This document shows, piece after piece, positions 1-10,715 of a stretch of DNA of 64,000 nucleotides. Source of the stretch: Gnetum montanum (lineage: Eukaryota > Streptophyta > Gnetopsida > Gnetales > Gnetaceae); NCBI GenBank assembly GCA_015680685.1, contig MNCI01010839.1, positions 581,869-645,868 of the forward strand. The letters run 5' to 3'. Both the position numbers and the translations under genes were made by a program. The notes under the pieces were generated by a model. It saw only the letters and a program-made list of their open reading frames with translations. It made no database searches and had not been told where the DNA came from. Every line of letters begins with the position of its first letter. The first letter of the stretch is position 1.

Positions 1-1450
1 AAGAGAACTGTGCAAAGGAGGAGTTTGAAGTCTTGTGGGGGCTGTAGATGTTGGATACGGATGAGGAAACCTAATGGAAACACTGATTGCAAGCTAAGCA
101 GCTAAAATAAGGAGACAAAAATACGAGTTTCTTCTTGGCTATGGCTAAAGACCTTCATAGTTCAAAGAGGATCCATCAACTCAGGGACAGAGACAGGGCT
201 GTTACCAGTGATGCTGAAGTTGTGCAAGAGCTAACAACTTTCTAAAGTTTGATTTGGACTAGGAAGAAAACCTAAGCTGTATTTGTTCCCATCCAATCTG
301 TCCAAAGTCATCAAGATAACTATCACCTCCTTGCCCCTATCTTGAAGCATGAAATTTGGGAGGCTCTCGTTGGGATGCAGCCTAGAAGAGAACAAGGCCC
401 AAATGGATGGCCCGCTAAGTTTTTCTGCAAAATATTTTGATGTCATGGAAAATAATATTAGGAACACCTTTAATTTTATGTTATCAAGGGGGCAGGTTGG
501 TGGGAAGATAAATTGCTCCAAGGTGTTGTTGATATCAAAAAAGAAAGAGTCTTTAGTGCCTTTAGATTTTTGACTGATTGGGGTATATAATACCCTGATC
601 ATGGTTTTCATGAAACTTTTGTTCACGTTGTTCAAGCCCCTCTTCCACAAGCTTGTTCAAGACAATTATTTGGTCTTCATGCAAGGGTGACTAATCTAAG
701 ACCAAATTATTTTATAGCTTGAGTTGATGCATTCTGTCATGCTATATAGGCTCCTTGGTATGTTTATCAAACTTGACATAGCTAAAGCTTATGATTCCCT
801 CAATTGGGAGCCCTTTGAGGAAATTTTAATCAAGAAGGGGTTTAACAAGAAGTCTACCCGGCTTTGCATTCACATTCTGCAAATCTGGGAAATGTTCCAT
901 GGAAATTAATGGAAGATTGCAAGGCTTTTCTACCTCCAACATGGATTGAGATAAGGAGACCCACTCTCCCCTTACCTTTTCATCATTGCTATGGATACTA
1001 TGCAGGATTACCTCATTAAAGCTAGAATTGGGAGAATTCAGATTGCAGGGGTTAAAAGCTTGGTTACCCACTATGCATACGACACCATGCTCACCACTAA
1101 AGCAACTGTCTAAGAGGCCAAAGCAATTAAGAAAGCATTATCAAAGCTAGAAAGAGAGTTAGGCTTTGAGGTTAACTAGGCAAAATCCTAGGTCCTCTAC
1201 TTCCACACTACCCCTAATCTAAAAAGAAACATCTCTCAATCTCTAGGGATGGACCCCGGCAATTTGCAAGACTCTTACTTAAGCATACCCATCAATGCTT
1301 GGAACAAGCTAGCCACCTAGGATGGTCTTCTCCAAATAATCCAAACCCATGTCAATGCATAGATGAACAAATTCCCCACCAACAAGGGGAGGATCTTACT
1401 TGCCATCTCTATCCTTGTTGCCATGACCAGGTATGTCACTTCTGCTCTAT
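1..1450 (+). mobile_element. Decayed L1-type LINE, reverse transcriptase region, 5' end outside window
   Basis: Pieces in three frames read as the RT of a plant L1-like non-LTR retrotransposon. Near 340-470 there is a block of the EIWEAL...GPNGWPAKFF type (RT fingers). At 760-880 the palm block FIKLDIAKAYDSLNWE is clear. Around 940-1080 follow a GDPLSPYLF-like block, FIIAMDTMQ, and HYAYDTML, where Y-A-Y-D replaces the usual YADD. The thumb and connection part (NKFPTNKGRILLAIS) reaches about 1430. Stops and frame changes are frequent, so it is dead. The endonuclease would lie left of the window; no 3' tail is visible at its right end. Confidence 0.75.
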
Positions 1451-2879
1451 TACACCCTAGTGTTTTAAACTTAGTATCTTTCGTTGTTATTTATTTTATG
1501 CTATGTGATTTAGCATAAAATTTTATTTTATAATATTGTTTAATATTATACTAATAGCTTGTGCTATGGCTAGTGGTTTATGCCAGTGTATCCTAGCATT
1601 TTTCTTATGCTTACAAATTTTTGAACCATTGACCTCTTGGTAAGCATGTGTATCTTAGTTTTGTACATCTTGAGATTTGATCTCTGAACCTCCTAGCTGG
1701 TACTTTTATGATTGGCATATGATGGTATATTTGTTATTAATAAGCTTGTCTATAATATAGCTTGGAACACCCCTTTATTTATTGGGGAGATTTGATTCTT
1801 AAAACTCTTGGTAATTATGGATGCTTTATTATATCTTGATGATATGCTTTTTGAGGTTTGAACCTTAGACCTTGCTCTTGTTTGTGGCTATAAACACTTG
1901 GCAAAGGTTCTCTCTCTTTGCATCAGTTAGAGTTGCATCTCTTTTGTTCTTTGCCTTCTTCTCTTAATTGTGTGTGATGGCTCTTCTTGGTGGTTTTGAA
2001 TCTAAATCTGATTTTGGTGTGTGCTCTCTGATCATGGCATGATCTTGCAGATCCAAGGCTTATGCACATGTGTGAAGCTTTCCACCAATTCATTCTCAAG
2101 AAGAGGAAATCATCTTTTCTTGTGTATGTTCCGTATGTTGTTTTCCGGATTTCGATTATCGGATTTCTCTCTCTTCCCAAAATCTAACATTTGATTTGGA
2201 TCTTGTGATAAACCTTATATTACTCACCTTCTTTGCAATTCTTTGCATTCTTTTTCCCAGTTTCAACAATTTCGTCATTTTTCTCCCTCTAAGATCCGCT
2301 GCAACAAGTCTTGGTGAATTCTATCTGCACATTGCAACTTACAAAGTTTGTAGTAACTCACAACCTTGCATGGGCAACTCGCAATATTTACGTATGTTGT
2401 GACCTGATGTTGCAATGGATCTAGGGATCATGACATAAGTATAGCAAAAACAGAACTTTTCTAGGGCAGTGTGGTAGGAGCAGCAACTGACTTCAACAGT
2501 GTCAATGACAAAAGCGGCTAGCTAGGCATTGTGGACACGTATGGGCATGTACATGATGTTAAAGAGCTAGGAAGATGTACCTAAGGGTTTTATTAATTTT
2601 TCTTGTTAGCTGACATGAATTCACAGAAGGAAACTGATACAGTAATGGCAAATCAAGTCATGGTAAGCTGGGAAATAGAAGATTCCATCAACACAGTGGT
2701 ATGCTGCCTAATATCAAGGATCAACCACACTTGGTGATCAGATCCTTAAGTGATAGTGAGGAGCTAGGAACTTAGGGTGGCTATAGTGTTGATGCTAACC
2801 AAAAGCATATCCTACAAGGTAATGTTCATTGTTAAGAGTGGTCTAAAGAGGTGAGGTTTCCAACCAAGAGGCCTTGATG
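1451..2879. other. AT-rich intergenic sequence, no recognisable gene
   Basis: Only short open frames of up to 85 codons without family resemblance are present. Phrases such as TTTGAACCTTAGACCTTG recur (about 1622, 1857 and again near 12615) and suggest old dispersed repeats. The stretch from 2640 to 2880 may be the 3' flank of the neighbouring RTE-type LINE, but this could not be shown. Confidence 0.4.
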
Positions 2880-4247
2880 GCCTGGAACAATAATGTAGCA
2901 ACATTTTTTCATAGGTTCATTGTCTAATCTCCTTTGAACATGTACAAACTATCTAAGTTGTCATTCCTATAACTATTCTGAAATAGAAGCTACTCTAAGT
3001 CTTCCTCTGATGTCTGTACTGTGCAATTTATCTCTTCTAGTAACATTCAATATCCATCTAAGCATTCACATTTCTGTCACATTGATTTGTTCTTCATGCC
3101 TCTTTTGTACTAGCCAACATTCAACACCATATATGATAGCAAGCCTGATTGTTGTCTTATAAAACTTCCCTTTAGTTTTATAAGTATTCTTTTATCACAT
3201 ATAACAATACAACAAATCTCCATTTTGATCATCCTACCTCAATTCTATTTCTTGTATCTTTATCTATTTCACAATTTAATTGATCCTAGGTAATGGAACT
3301 GTTTGCAGTGAGGGACATTTGACCTTGAATTATCACTTCTATTTCACCATTGTTTATGTTGCTACTAAAATTACATTCCATATATTCTGTCTTAGTTCTG
3401 CTAATTTTTAAGTCTTTTGATTCTAAAGCATGTCTTCACTTCTCCATTTTAGTAGCAATGTTTTCTCAAGTTGAATCCACCTACACTATCATCTGCAAAT
3501 AGCATACACCAAGGGATTTCATTTTGTATTTCCTTTGTTAATTCATCCATAATAATGGTAAAGAAATACAAGCTAAGCATAGACCCTTGATATAAATGTA
3601 CTGTGACTAGAAAATTAGATGTTATTCCACAAGTTGCTCTAATTTTAGTGGTAGCTTGTTCATGGATGTCTTGAATCACTTTAATATATTTATCAAAAGT
3701 GTTTTTCCATGTACAAAGCCCACCAAATAATATCTATGGGTACTCTATAATATGCTTTTTTTAAGTCAATGAAGATCATATGAAAATTTTTTCTATGTTT
3801 TCTGAATTTCTCTATCAATTGTTACATCAAGAAAATAACCTCTATAGTATATCTTTCTAGCATAAATCCAAATTAATTTTCTAATGCTATTGATTCAAGT
3901 CTAAGACTGCTCTATGACTCTCTCCCAAAGATTCATAGTATGGCTCATTAGTTTGATCCCTCCATAGTTTGCACAATTTTGCACATCTACTTTATTTTTG
4001 TAGATGGGAACACCAATGTTTTTTCTCCAATTGTTGGGCATTTCTCCATACTTCAAATTTTTGTTAAATAACTTTGTCAATCAAGAAACTCCTATATCTC
4101 TCAATGCTTTCCAAACTTCTATAAGAATGTTGTCTAGTCCAATAACTTTTCCATTTTTCATCTTTAATAAGGTTGTCTCAAAGAACGAAAGTTCATTAAC
4201 TAAACTAGAATTTGGTTCTTTTTCTTAGATGCCTTCTTTTGGAAATT
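2880..4247 (-). mobile_element. Decayed RTE-clade LINE (reverse transcriptase and C-terminal part)
   Basis: Read on the minus strand from 4247 leftward, the frames show in order: RT fingers (MKNGKVIGLDNILIEVWK, about 4200), VPIYKNK and YGGIKLMSHT with LWERVIE (about 3900-4000), QGSMLSLYFFTIIMDEL and MLFADDS (3510-3600), ALESKDLKISRTKTEYMEC (about 3400), and the C-terminal segment with YGVECWLV and EMRMLRW-like blocks (3050-3140). This order and these motifs are those of plant RTE-type non-LTR retrotransposons. Many stops and frameshifts make it a relic. Its 5' side abuts a LINE-X 3' tail at about 4248. The element is probably truncated at both ends. Confidence 0.8.
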
Positions 4248-4485
4248 CTTCATTTAATAAGAAGTGAAAACATGTGAGGGTGCTTTTAAAGAAGGGCAAG
4301 GTCTGATGTTTTTCCTACCCTGAGAGTTTTTTAGGATTGGCTGTAAGAATGAGAACCTAAAAAGGCATCCCTAAAACCATTGGGTTTTTACTTTAGACTC
4401 TCTCTTAATTAATATGATGTGCTCAAAATTTTATTGATATAATTATTCAATTTTTGGGGTCAGCAAAACTCTTAAAAAAAACATT
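4248..4485 (+). repeat. Isolated 3' tail of LINE-X (5'-truncated copy)
   Basis: The segment starting TTAATAAGAAGTGAAAAC and passing through AACCATTGGGTTTTTA to a TTTTTGGGGTC end matches the 3' ends of the two longer LINE-X copies (12345-12570 and 61120-61340). The LINE body is missing, as expected from abortive target-primed reverse transcription. It lies directly against the 5' side of the RTE-type LINE. Confidence 0.7.
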
Positions 4486-4808
4486 AATGATTCTTTATTT
4501 CAAAAATATGATAATATAAACAAAAAAAATGAAAAACAAGAAAGAAAATAATATCACAACCTTGCCCTACTGCAATCCACAAATTAGAGTACATCAAGTT
4601 ATATTAATATACTAATGAAGTTTAGCAACTCTCCTCAGATCCTGTATTGGGATCCATCACAATGCCAATAAACATCTGCATAGTCCATTAGGATTAAAAA
4701 AACTCTCAACAACAGCTCATGGCCAATTTGGATATAAAGCCATATACACCCATATGTGATCCTAATGGCAAATAGACATTGCAACTTGGTGCATTTTAGG
4801 ATCTATTT

Positions 4809-4841
4809 ACTAGGATTTCATCCTTGATTTGAAATCCTAGT
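4809..4841. repeat. Perfect 12-bp inverted repeat (hairpin)
   Basis: ACTAGGATTTCA and its exact reverse complement TGAAATCCTAGT are separated by 9 bases. One arm (ACTAGGATTTCA) recurs at about 5019. It may be the remnant of a small hairpin or MITE-like element. Confidence 0.5.
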
Positions 4842-4934
4842 GGTAGATTCTTGATTTAGAAGTTCCAAGTTACTGATTCAATTCTAGTGGGCAATGCTAA
4901 CATATAAAGGTCTAACTTGATTAAATATCTTAGG

Positions 4935-5010
4935 GCAAATATTATTCAAAAAAAAAAGTTTTGGGTTCCAACACCCAGCCCCCCCTCCCAAACCCCCTAC
5001 TCAAAAAAAA
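4935..5010 (+). repeat. Second LINE-X tail remnant with C-rich end
   Basis: AAATATTATTCAAAA, a homopolymer, then TTTTGGGTTCCAACACC and a C-rich run parallel the last bases of the LINE-X tail at 12525-12585 (AAATATTATTATTC, TTTTTGGGGTCC, C run). Only the extreme 3' end is present. Confidence 0.45.
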
Positions 5011-5099
5011 ATATATGTTTACTAGGATTTCAACCTTTTCACCTTCGGGCAGTGACAAAGTAAAGGTTTGAAACAAAGCATTGTGATGAGGTTGTAAAC

Positions 5100-5447
5100 T
5101 AAGGTTGTTCAAGTAAACTAGGGTATGTGATTCCTCTTGTCTGTACCATGCTCACTAACACTAATATTCAAATTGCTACAAATTTTGGATTGAGTTCCTT
5201 CTTTTTTCTTTAGTAATTAGTTCATCAAAGTTGTCCTCTAAGTCCCTATCTTTTCATTATTGTTGCAATCTTTCTTTCGCATAATCTGCATTATGATATG
5301 CAAAGAAATATCATTAAGGGAATTCCAATTGATAATCAACGTATGCAAGTGTTTAACATGCACTTTGTAGATGATTCCTTTTTTATGATTAACAATTCTT
5401 TACAACATTAACATGTTGTTACATTTCTACCACAATGTGGAGCAGAA
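5100..5447 (+). mobile_element. LINE-X copy 1, upstream part (RT palm)
   Basis: Frames here read ATNFGLSSFF, a Y-H-Y-CCNLSF-type palm region, QRNIIKGIPI-like sequence and NMHFVDDSFFMINNSLQH, with the catalytic VDDS. The same blocks occur in LINE-X copy 2 at 59140-59400 (NMHFIDDSIFMINNSLQH). The continuation of the protein is found 5.3 kb downstream at 10716, so this copy is split by an insertion. The 5' end of the LINE is missing. Stops and frameshifts are present. Confidence 0.75.
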
Positions 5448-5894
5448 AAATTGCAAGGATTTAAAAAGTTCTACTTTTTGCTAAGAAAGGGACGACGTCT
5501 AGCAATGTTCACGACATAGTACAGTTTCCACTTTAAAAAACCAGTCAGGAAATGTTCGCTCCATTTCGGTAAAGTAATTAAACACCATTTTATAAAGGTT
5601 ATATTGGTGTAAGCAAAAGTGTCAATGGAGGTCCAGTTCGAAGAAGTCTTATTAGACGAACTAGGCAACATTTGTTCTATTTGGTCATTGTACATTGTTA
5701 AGCCTTATCCATTATTTGGCAACAGATGTCTTCACAAAGAAAGCACAGCAATTGAATCAGCAAGTTATGATAACGTCATACGTCAAAGCAGTTCATCCCA
5801 ATTTGTGAATTAGGAGAAGACGCATTTGTTCCAGTCTGTATTCTCAAAGAAATAAATGCCAAATTATGATTAATGGATGCACAGAATACGAAAT

Positions 5895-6730
5895 TTGTAA
5901 AGTGGCCATTCCTCTCTCTCCCAACTAGGATATATCCAAGTTATCCTAATTTATCTTTTAGAATGATGAATTAGTTACATGAGTAATCTGGCCGATATTT
6001 GTTAATTGCGTTAGCTCACTTTTAGCCCAATCCAGCATTGGCAAAATTCAAGTAGGCACATGATTGGCACAACGGTCGAAATGGTGCAAAAGGGTATTTG
6101 GCCAATTTGTGAAATGGGACAAAACAAGTTTACCCCAATTTGCTGAGTTAGATTTAAAAAGTTAAATTGGCCAAACCAAGTTTGTCCCAGTTCACTATTC
6201 TGCCAAATTTGATTTCTTTCAGTTCAGTTTAATAAAGACACATGGCCAATACATTGACAAAGACAATATTAGTTAATGCACATAAGTTAAAATTTGGCCA
6301 TAAGATATGTGTCCCAGCTCAAGCACCAGATAATGATAAAAAAAACACGTGATTTCTTCATCCCAACAATCAAAGTTGGTAAAGCGGCCATTTTTCTGGA
6401 TTCATCAAATGAGAACTCCTTTTTATCCAAGTTCGGATAATATATACTAGTTAAAGCATCAGCCTAAATTGACCCATTTTTTAAAGAAAAAATGCACAAA
6501 TCGAAATTGGCCAAAGAGCATTTCTCCCATCTCAGCACACGTGATCCCTATAGCGCGAAGTACGGAATGGGTAAATTGGCCATCTTGCTCATCGCCCAAA
6601 TGGGATAAATGTGATATAACCCATTCCGGAACAAAAAATTGGAACACATGTTGCAAGGCCAATATCAAAATACAAATTTTGAACAGAGCCATGTTATCCA
6701 AATTTAAAACTGGCCATTTCGTTTTCCTCT
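5895..6730. repeat. Degenerate array of GGCCA-CCCA modules
   Basis: Words of the type TTGGCCA occur about every 50-120 bases (near 5903, 5987, 6099, 6167, 6244, 6296, 6386, 6508, 6577, 6657, 6712). Several are followed 15-30 bases later by TCCCA or CCCAAT-type words. A further GGCCA...TCCCA pair appears near 10325-10395. The spacing is irregular and no long open frame crosses it. Confidence 0.5.
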
Positions 6731-7437
6731 TAGTTTGAGAAAGATGATATAAAAGGTGTTAAAAAAGTAATAAAGGCTGAAATTGGACAAGTTGCAATCA
6801 TTTTAATGGACCTCTCCGTAATGGCTATAGAATAAAATAATGAAGGCATTTAAGGTAACATCCTAAATAGATACGATTCGGATTTAGAAGCAACTCCAGA
6901 AGATTGTATGGCATGGCTTTTAAGACCATATTAAATAGCGAAATCAACCAACAGATATTACTACAGAAGGGCATTTGTGTTTTTGAGAGATAACTGCAAC
7001 ATTCATTTGCAATCAAGCTCAGAGTAAAGGAATCGTGAGATAGTTTATCCTACCAGCTAAAACTCCCAACATGTTGAAGCCAAAGAAAGTAACCTAGCCC
7101 AAAGAAGAAACAACTTTGTTGTTTCAGGACATTCCTGTCCAAGTATTCTTGAAATCCTTGAAAAGTTTTGGTCTTTCAATTTTTCAGTTACAGTGCTAGG
7201 CGGAATCGACGAACAATTTGCAGATTCAAGACCCAGACTTGCTTCTCTATCACGACCAAGATCATGACTATGAAGGTCAATATCAGATTAAGGCCTACAG
7301 CAAAGATCATGAATGGAGAAGCTTCTAGCAAAGGACAGGCATGCACAAATTCAGCTTCAGACCTAGGGCCAATTCGATCCGAGATGTTATAAATTGGATT
7401 TTTTACTGAAGCAGAGTACACCAGAGATCGATGGAGG

Positions 7438-9531
7438 TTGAAACAGAGGACAGGACAGGTAATTGACATCAGCACGGGCAGAAGTTATGAGTTATATGGT
7501 GTCGCCCTTCCCAATCGTTCTGAACAAGGAACACGAGACGAGAATGCCGCAGCATTTGCAAGTAAAATCACTGTTGCAAGCGGACAAGAACTTCATCTGG
7601 CTCGGTCCAACATCTCGACTTTTTTCAGCTACAAGAAGGCTATTCCAAGCTTCAATGATCTCAAGTTTTATCACCGCATTTTTGTTGTTGCTTTAAATAT
7701 TTGTTCAAGGACCAATGTTTCAAATGTTTCAGCCCAGCATTTAAAAATTTTAGCAGTTGTCAAAAATGATATGCCTTTTCATCCTGTATTATTTCATGGA
7801 TGGTCAACTACAAGCCCAAATAGCAGATACGATGGCCAATGGCAGCCAATTCAGTATAAGCTCCTTTTTGTTAGACCACATTTTGGCTATGATCCCAAGC
7901 CCAGAAAGGTTTAGCCCTATTCTGCCCCAATATAATATGGAAAGACGAGAATAGGAGATGGCCCTGCTATGATTTCTATCTTGTTTTATATCATAAGGAT
8001 TACATGGATGCTCAGACTTTGGAATTCCTAATGAATGTTGTTTATCCAATTTTGTCTAAATTTCTAACTGACAGGAAAGTGCCCAGAATTGAACAAGTAA
8101 TTGTAGAAGAAATAAGGGCCAAATGCAAAGGGGCCGTCTTTCTCCATGCTCATTATACAAATATCATCATCGGTGGATTTGAGGGTAGGGCAAAGAAATT
8201 GCTACGGTTCGTGGCACCATATCTGGTAGCTTTGGAGATTGGAAAGCAGATCCAAAATAGCCCACTGTGACAAGATTATATGGCCAATCAAGTTTTTCTC
8301 CTCTCCAGATTGGATTTTGACGCTTCGATAATGCTCAGGATATGATGAATATTGGGGCGAAGTTTGAGAGGGCAGTGTTTCCCAAATCAGAGCATAGGTT
8401 TTGCAATCCTGATAAAGACTTTAGGAGGCCCCATGATCACAGAGATGATGATGCCATTTATTCTTTATTAACAGATGAAAGAGTAAACATGGCCAAGCAA
8501 CTCGCAGCAGGAGAATTAAGAAGAACATTATCTATCACTTTTTCAGAGAATCAGTGAGCAAAACAAGATATTTCGGCCAACGGATGGTTTGGGGACAATG
8601 AACATATTTTGACCAAATGGTTTAATCAAGAACAACTGAACAGAATGAAGGAGAGTTGTTTTTCGTGGCAAATAGATGATTGAGAGCAAGCCATAGATCC
8701 AGAATCTTTCCCCTGGTGTACAACTATTAAGGAGAAGAGGATAATTAGGCTAAAGTCATTTCCTGCTGCAGAGAAAGTTCAGTCAAAAAAGGGCCAGATA
8801 TCTACTGCTATAATCACCACGGGGGCTTCATCGTCATCTCAGCAAGCCTTAACCTTGAAGGATTTTCCTTCAGGGTACATTATCAAAGGAAGGCCTAAAT
8901 CTGTGAAAGTAAAGACAGCTGAGGGAAATTAATTTTTGGCCAACAACATCCTGATAAGTCAGGTATTGAAAAATCGGTGATTTTCCCATATAAAACTATG
9001 GCTAAAGAATCAGGCAAAACAAAAATGGCCATGACTCTTCGTGAATTGGCCGAAAACTTATCAGCATAATTGTAGACTGTTCGAGAACCGCCAATGAAAC
9101 CATTCAAGATCAACAGCAAGAAATAGAAAGGCTAAAGGTTCTTCAGCATGTGACAAATGGAATTGCCCCAATTAAAAAGTAAATATGAAGAACAAGCAGA
9201 AATTATGCGAATAAAACAAGCAGGCATCAAAGCTTTAAAGATAGAAAATACAGAGTTGCAGCATAAGTTGGCAAAAAAGAAGAACACCAGAGAAATGGCC
9301 AAAGGTTTAGGTCAAGCAGCAGAGTTTAAACTTGTCATAAATAATCTGGCCAGTATGAAAGAGCAGGCGAAAAAGATAGTAATAGAGATCAAGGAATTTA
9401 AGGGTCAAAAACAATTTTTTGAGAATGCTGTAATGAAAAGCACCAAGTTCATAGAATGGGCCAATATCACCAGAAATCAGCTACCAGAAAAGTTTGCCTC
9501 ATTCTTTAATGATGTTATGGTGGGGCCATGA
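7438..9531 (+). pseudogene. Broken long ORF of unknown family with C-terminal coiled coil
   Basis: Open pieces follow each other in changing frames: 7438-7914 (158 codons), 8004-8270, 8342-8932 with TGA stops that look like mutated TGG, 8927-9066, about 9067-9156, and 9157-9531. Together they suggest one protein of about 700 residues. The middle part is rich in charged and aromatic residues (KFERAVFPKSEHRFCNP, RRPHDHRDDDAIYSLL, NGWFGDNEHILTKWF). The end is a Lys/Glu/Gln-rich coiled coil. No catalytic motif, zinc knuckle or RT block was recognised. It could be a gag-like or coat-like protein, but that is a guess from position and composition. A TATA box and AATAAA follow 390-450 bases downstream. 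Confidence 0.55.
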
Positions 9532-9916
9532 ATAGGGTTCAAAGAATCCATCAGGCCAAAACTGATATGGATAAGGCATTGCACAACATCTAGAAATGCA
9601 AAGAGGCTGTAACTGATGCTATTATAGCTACTGAATCAAATAATGGTATTCAGTTAGAATCAAAACTAATACAATCGTTTTCTGCTGTGGAAACAGAAGA
9701 AATGGCCAAAGCATTGTTGTCAAGGACGCCAAATACAGAAAGAAGAGGATCACATTAAAGATTTTCAGGCAAAAAACGCAACAGTTGCTGAAATTCGGGA
9801 GCAGTTATCTAAACTGCAATTCCTAAAAGATACCCTTTGAGGCCAGAAAGAATAGTTAATCAGTTATAATAACTGGGTTTTTTTTAACTTCTTTTTAGTT
9901 AGAACCGTTTAATCTT

Positions 9917-9985
9917 CCTCTATAAAAAGGGAAGAAGAGGGGAGCCTTAGGAGGTGAACAAATATTTTTCTGTGAATAAAGTGGG
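9917..9985 (+). promoter_or_regulatory. TATA box followed by AATAAA (LTR-like promoter and poly(A) pair)
   Basis: CTATAAAAAGGG at about 9920 is a good plant TATA box, and GTGAATAAAG lies about 55 bases further on. This spacing is typical of the U3-R region of LTR retrotransposons and of pararetrovirus promoters. It sits downstream of the broken ORF inside the insertion, where a 3' terminal repeat would be expected. No second copy was found at the left end of the insertion. Confidence 0.4.
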
Positions 9986-10715
9986 ACAATGGTATTTTAA
10001 TTTCAAATATTCAGCTAATTTGATTCTTGTCCTATGAGTTATTTTTATAGTTTTACGCCTTTTCTAAATTGCATAGCTATTGGTTTAAACTGTTCAATGC
10101 TGAAAAATATTGCTGGAATTATCTGATTGCTTGTCCAATTCAAGGGTTAGACAGTTTCTGTTATCATCAACTGATTCAACTAGCTTGATCTTCCAAGTAT
10201 TTGCTCATGTTAATGGTGACTCATTTTCTTGCTTAAGAAATTATGTAATTTACTGTCCGTTATTTTAAACCGTTGGATATAGCTCTGTTTTCCAATTTTC
10301 TTGTAGAATGTTTGCTCTAAGGAAAATTGGCCACAGATTTGGTAGATTACACTTTTGCACTAAAGTGAAGGAATATTTTGTTAAAGACATTGTCCCATTA
10401 AAACTATATTGACTACGTAATTTTGAAAAGGCAAAATATCATTTACTCACAGAACAAAGTCAATAGGCTGGATTCTTCTGATAAGTGTTATTTATAATAA
10501 AAAATTTGTGTTGTTTATGATATTTATGAGAGTTTTAGCCAAAAACATAGTTTTCTTGAACCACCAAGTTTATTTGGAAGTATCTGGGCCTTGTTGTAGC
10601 CAGAAACCAGAAAGCACCTAAACTTGAGTTTTTGAAAGAACACCTATCATAGTGATTCTGATCATTGGACTAGGGCACCCGACGTTAGCAAAGGAAGTGT
10701 GTCCTAAGTTGCCAC

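Larger units (their letters stand above)
5448..10715. mobile_element. Unidentified 5.3 kb insertion inside LINE-X copy 1
   Basis: LINE-X RT sequence stops near 5447 and resumes near 10716, as shown by alignment with the uninterrupted copy at 59125-59500. The intervening DNA differs in style: it is rich in TTGGCCA words and carries a broken plus-strand ORF (7438-9531), then a TATA box and AATAAA (9917-9985). No reverse transcriptase, integrase, clear long terminal repeats or target duplication could be recognised. A weak similarity (CGACGTCTAGCAATG at 5491 and CGACGTTAGCAAAGG at 10681) lies near the two edges. It may be a non-autonomous LTR element or a pararetrovirus-like relic. The boundaries are good to roughly 20 bases on each side. 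Confidence 0.6.

Noticed and set aside
6459-6738. Overlapping 80- and 89-codon frames on opposite strands
   Set aside because: They sit in the GGCCA array, on both strands at once, with no family resemblance.
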